Assembly: GCA_963832965.1 (NCBI GenBank)
Contig: CAWHVW010000002.1
Coordinates: 1,320,112 to 1,384,111, forward strand
Origin: CAWACP01 sp963832965
Lineage (GTDB): Bacteria; Acidobacteriota; Terriglobia; Bryobacterales; Bryobacteraceae
Length of the DNA stretch: 64,000 bases
Direction: 5' to 3'
The stretch's first letter is position 1. Each line of letters opens with the position of its first letter. The notes below the pieces were generated by a model that did not search any database, had not been told where the DNA came from, and worked only from the letters and a program-made list of their open reading frames with translations. Shown piece after piece: positions 62,209 to 64,000 of the stretch. Position numbers and translations under genes: made by a program.

Positions 62209-62766
62209 TCATCCCTTTCCCCGAATCAACTGCATGATGGCGTCGATCTTCTTCGTAATTCGCGCCCGGTCGGGACCGAGGTTCTGCTCCAGGCAAATTC
62301 CGCTAAAGAACGTGACGATCAAGCCAGCGAGGGAATCATTATCGTCACGAGATCCACGCGCTGCAGCTAGATTGTCGATGAGCAGCTGATGGGCTTTCAT
62401 TACGCTTGCGACCATGATCTGGCGGGCCTTTGGGGGGAGGTCTGCGAACTCGCGCATAGAGTTCACCGAGAAGCAACCCTTCTGCCCCCAACTCCCATAG
62501 CAGACCTTGAGAAAACTCTCAACATTGGTCCAACCCAGAGGCTGTTTCGTCAGGTGTCCGCGTGCCATCAGGACGTCGAAATACCTGCGCAGGCTCTCCA
62601 CGAACAGGTCTTCTTTGTCCTTGAATTCCGTATACAAGCCAGACTTGCGCACACCTGTGGCCTGTTCAAGGTCCTGAACACTCGTCTCAGCGAGGCCATG
62701 CTTCCAGAAGACTGGGATTGCTTTATCGAGGACGTCCTCTCGGGTGAACAGTTTTCGTCGTCCCAT
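62209..62766 (-). CDS. TetR/AcrR-family transcriptional regulator
   Basis: This is a 185-residue repressor: N-terminal HTH with FTREDVLDKAIPVFWKHGLA, TSVQDLEQATGVRKSGLYTE and FKDKEDLFVESLRRY, then a ligand-binding helical domain (GCFSVNSMREFADLPPKARQ). It is divergent from the SnoaL gene with a 94-base gap containing the palindrome GGACCA-AC-TGGTCC, its likely operator. The ATG at 62766 begins the HTH; the frame is open further upstream. Confidence 0.92.
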   Translation of the reverse strand: MGRRKLFTREDVLDKAIPVFWKHGLAETSVQDLEQATGVRKSGLYTEFKDKEDLFVESLRRYFDVLMARGHLTKQPLGWTNVESFLKVCYGSWGQKGCFSVNSMREFADLPPKARQIMVASVMKAHQLLIDNLAAARGSRDDNDSLAGLIVTFFSGICLEQNLGPDRARITKKIDAIMQLIRGKG

Positions 62767-62809
62767 TGCAATATTATCAGTCAGTTCACCCGAGGGACTT
62801 GCACATAAC

Positions 62810-62823
62810 GGACCAACTGGTCC
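62810..62823. promoter_or_regulatory. Putative TetR operator
   Basis: GGACCA (62810-62815), two bases, TGGTCC (62818-62823) form a perfect inverted repeat between the divergent TetR and SnoaL genes. This is the normal site for a TetR-family operator controlling both. Confidence 0.65.
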
Positions 62824-62860
62824 ACTATTGTATAGAAGGTGCTTGTCCTCGGAGGACCCC

Positions 62861-63622
62861 ATGCCCCCTAGCCGTAAACAGCAGGTCGTCGATCTCTTGA
62901 AGTCGCTTGAGACTAAAGATCCAGTGCCGTTCGCGTATGTCAACCCGAACAAGTACATTCAGCACAACCTACAAGTGGGACCTGGCCCTGCAGGTGTGGC
63001 CGCCCTCATTCAGAACATGCCGCCCGATGCGTCGGTCAACACCATCCGTGTGTTTGAAGATGGCGACTATGTCTTCGCTCACACCGAGTACAACTTCTTC
63101 GGGCCACGCATCGGCTTCGACATCTTTCGCTTCGAAGATGGTCTGATCGTCGAGCACTGGGACAATTTGCAGGAGACCGCGACCGAACCCAGCCCTGGCG
63201 GACACACTATGATCGACGGCCCCACCGAGGCGTCTGATCTCGACCAGACAGGTGCCAACAAGGCGCTCATGCAGCGCTACATGGACGACCTTCTCGCAGG
63301 CCGTCGCGAGACCTTTCTCAGCTACTTCAACGGTACCGAATACATTCAACACAATCCATGGGTCGCCGATACTATCCCTGGTCTGATTGCTGGTCTACAG
63401 GCTCTTGCCGCCAAGGGGCAGGCCGTCGTCTACAAGCGTGTGCATATGGTCATTGGCGAAGGTAATTTCGTGCTTGTCGTTGCGGAAGCTACGTTTGGTG
63501 GAGTACCGACTGCCATCTATGATCTATTCCGCATTGCAAACGGCAAGATCGCTGAGCACTGGGATACGCTCGAAGCGATCCCACCTCGCGATCAATGGAA
63601 AAATAGCAACTGTAAGTTCTAG
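62861..63622 (+). CDS. Protein with two SnoaL-like domains
   Basis: This is a 253-residue protein made of two related NTF2/SnoaL-type halves. The first has NPNKYIQHNLQVGPGPAGVA, ALIQNMPPDASVNTIRVFED, DYVFAHTEYNFFGPRIGFD and FRFEDGLIVEHWDNLQE; the second has FNGTEYIQHNPWVADTIPGL, NFVLVVAEATFGGVP and FRIANGKIAEHWDTLE. Single-domain relatives are common stress or polyketide-type proteins; here the domain is duplicated. Its ATG follows GGAGG. It is probably the target of the adjacent TetR regulator. Confidence 0.85.
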   Translation: MPPSRKQQVVDLLKSLETKDPVPFAYVNPNKYIQHNLQVGPGPAGVAALIQNMPPDASVNTIRVFEDGDYVFAHTEYNFFGPRIGFDIFRFEDGLIVEHWDNLQETATEPSPGGHTMIDGPTEASDLDQTGANKALMQRYMDDLLAGRRETFLSYFNGTEYIQHNPWVADTIPGLIAGLQALAAKGQAVVYKRVHMVIGEGNFVLVVAEATFGGVPTAIYDLFRIANGKIAEHWDTLEAIPPRDQWKNSNCKF

Positions 63623-63642
63623 TGCGGTGCGAGGCAGAACAT

Positions 63643-64000
63643 ATGCTTCAAGGCATGTTTGGGAAAAGATTGGCGGAGCATTTTTCTCTGCTGGAGTCCT
63701 CCTCACTTGTGCTTGGTCCCAAGGGAAACTCTCAGGTTGCGTTGACACGTATGCGAGTGCCGAACGGCTTTCCTGGGCCCACTCCACACATTCCACCAGA
63801 AAAGGCTTTTTCGATATCCGTGCACCTGCGCCGTCCCGACAGCATTAAGGGCTGGGGAACGTGGCTTGACGGACGCTTTCATCGTGCCACCGAATGGGAT
63901 GCCGGCGGGATTCAAATCTTCGATATGGAGTCGGAGCCGGTCGCACTGCGAACTTCAGGTTTCGACTCGGTTCACGTCTATATACCCCGGTCAGTTATCA
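63643..64000 (+). CDS. AraC-family regulator, N-terminal part (runs off right edge)
   Basis: The frame from ATG 63643 stays open to the edge (about 119 residues). It reads MLQGMFGKRLAEHFSLLESS, VHLRRPDSIKGWGTWLDGRF, DAGGIQIFDMESEPVALR and SGFDSVHVYIPRSVI, matching the N-terminal ligand domain of AraC regulators of the type seen beside detoxification genes. The HTH would lie outside the window. It starts 20 bases after the SnoaL stop and is probably co-transcribed with it. Confidence 0.75.
   Translation, partial: MLQGMFGKRLAEHFSLLESSSLVLGPKGNSQVALTRMRVPNGFPGPTPHIPPEKAFSISVHLRRPDSIKGWGTWLDGRFHRATEWDAGGIQIFDMESEPVALRTSGFDSVHVYIPRSVI

Noticed and set aside
62040..62237. Small plus-strand frame MPEETTRRSSGRVWRKVPD
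   Set aside because: No start signal or family; it overlaps the end of the TetR gene.

Overview
The window looks like chromosome from a GC-rich soil-type Acidobacteriota, most like the Bryobacterales/Solibacter group. That placement is inference from gene content: a CarboxypepD_reg/TonB-dependent transporter, a DUF1501+DUF1800 pair, a GWxTD protein, BlaI/M56 regulation, secreted 'sequence-exposition' proteins opening with PTIRTVSGVQNAAS, a secreted-type family with the signature RDxEGRTRRE, and DUF1080/ThuA/Gfo-Idh-MocA sugar genes. No rRNA is present; there is one tRNA. No intact insertion sequence, CRISPR array or prophage was seen.

Region by region. 0-2 kb: start of glyA (runs off the left edge), a damaged DUF433/DUF5615 toxin-antitoxin pair divergent from a ribbon-helix-helix gene, and a conserved hypothetical gene. 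2.1-4.8 kb: cysS with a trans-sulfuration PLP enzyme. 4.8-9.7 kb (minus): DUF1844 gene, an MBL-phosphodiesterase/RibF fusion, a small Cys-rich secreted protein and a TonB-dependent receptor. 9.7-12.7 kb (minus): DUF1800+DUF1501 pair. 12.8-16.7 kb: pyrR-pyrB-pyrC followed by an acyltransferase. 16.7-20.5 kb (minus): BON protein, ribD, ftsY, radical SAM/SPASM protein. 21-28 kb: methyltransferase, secreted proteins, RRM protein, murJ. 28.2-31.7 kb (minus): a BlaI - M56/TonB sensor - retropepsin/PDZ operon with a perfect operator palindrome. 31.7-39 kb: GWxTD gene (frameshifted), hydrolase, and a 3-keto-sugar type cluster. 39-49.4 kb: GGDEF/EAL protein, bluB, acnA, sulfotransferase, YdcF, ABM monooxygenase and iron alcohol dehydrogenase.

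After tRNA-Ser(GCT) at 49.42 kb the character changes to accessory DNA. It holds two divergently placed paralogous ArnT-type glycosyltransferases (one frameshifted), large gene-free stretches with shared remnants, a 33-bp inverted repeat, a frameshifted membrane protein, a GreB-type factor, an 888-residue secreted protein with tandem 219-residue units, a B12-binding radical SAM protein, a C-terminal stump of an aminoglycoside/streptomycin-6-kinase-like gene, and a TetR / double-SnoaL / AraC mini-locus that runs off the right edge.

Four reading frames (near 741, 31765, 51446 and 55436) are each restored by adding one base to a short homopolymer. Consensus sequencing error is therefore a serious alternative to gene decay for those loci. 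A separate in-frame stop codon near 36.73 kb cannot be explained that way. The most unusual items are the MBL-RibF fusion, the three-gene BlaI/M56/retropepsin operon, the helically spaced GGTAC cluster in front of a miniature PEP-CTERM-like protein, a dispersed repeat family with core CCGAACCGCGACGGTGACGG, and the 22-bp repeat spanning the start codons of two tandem genes.
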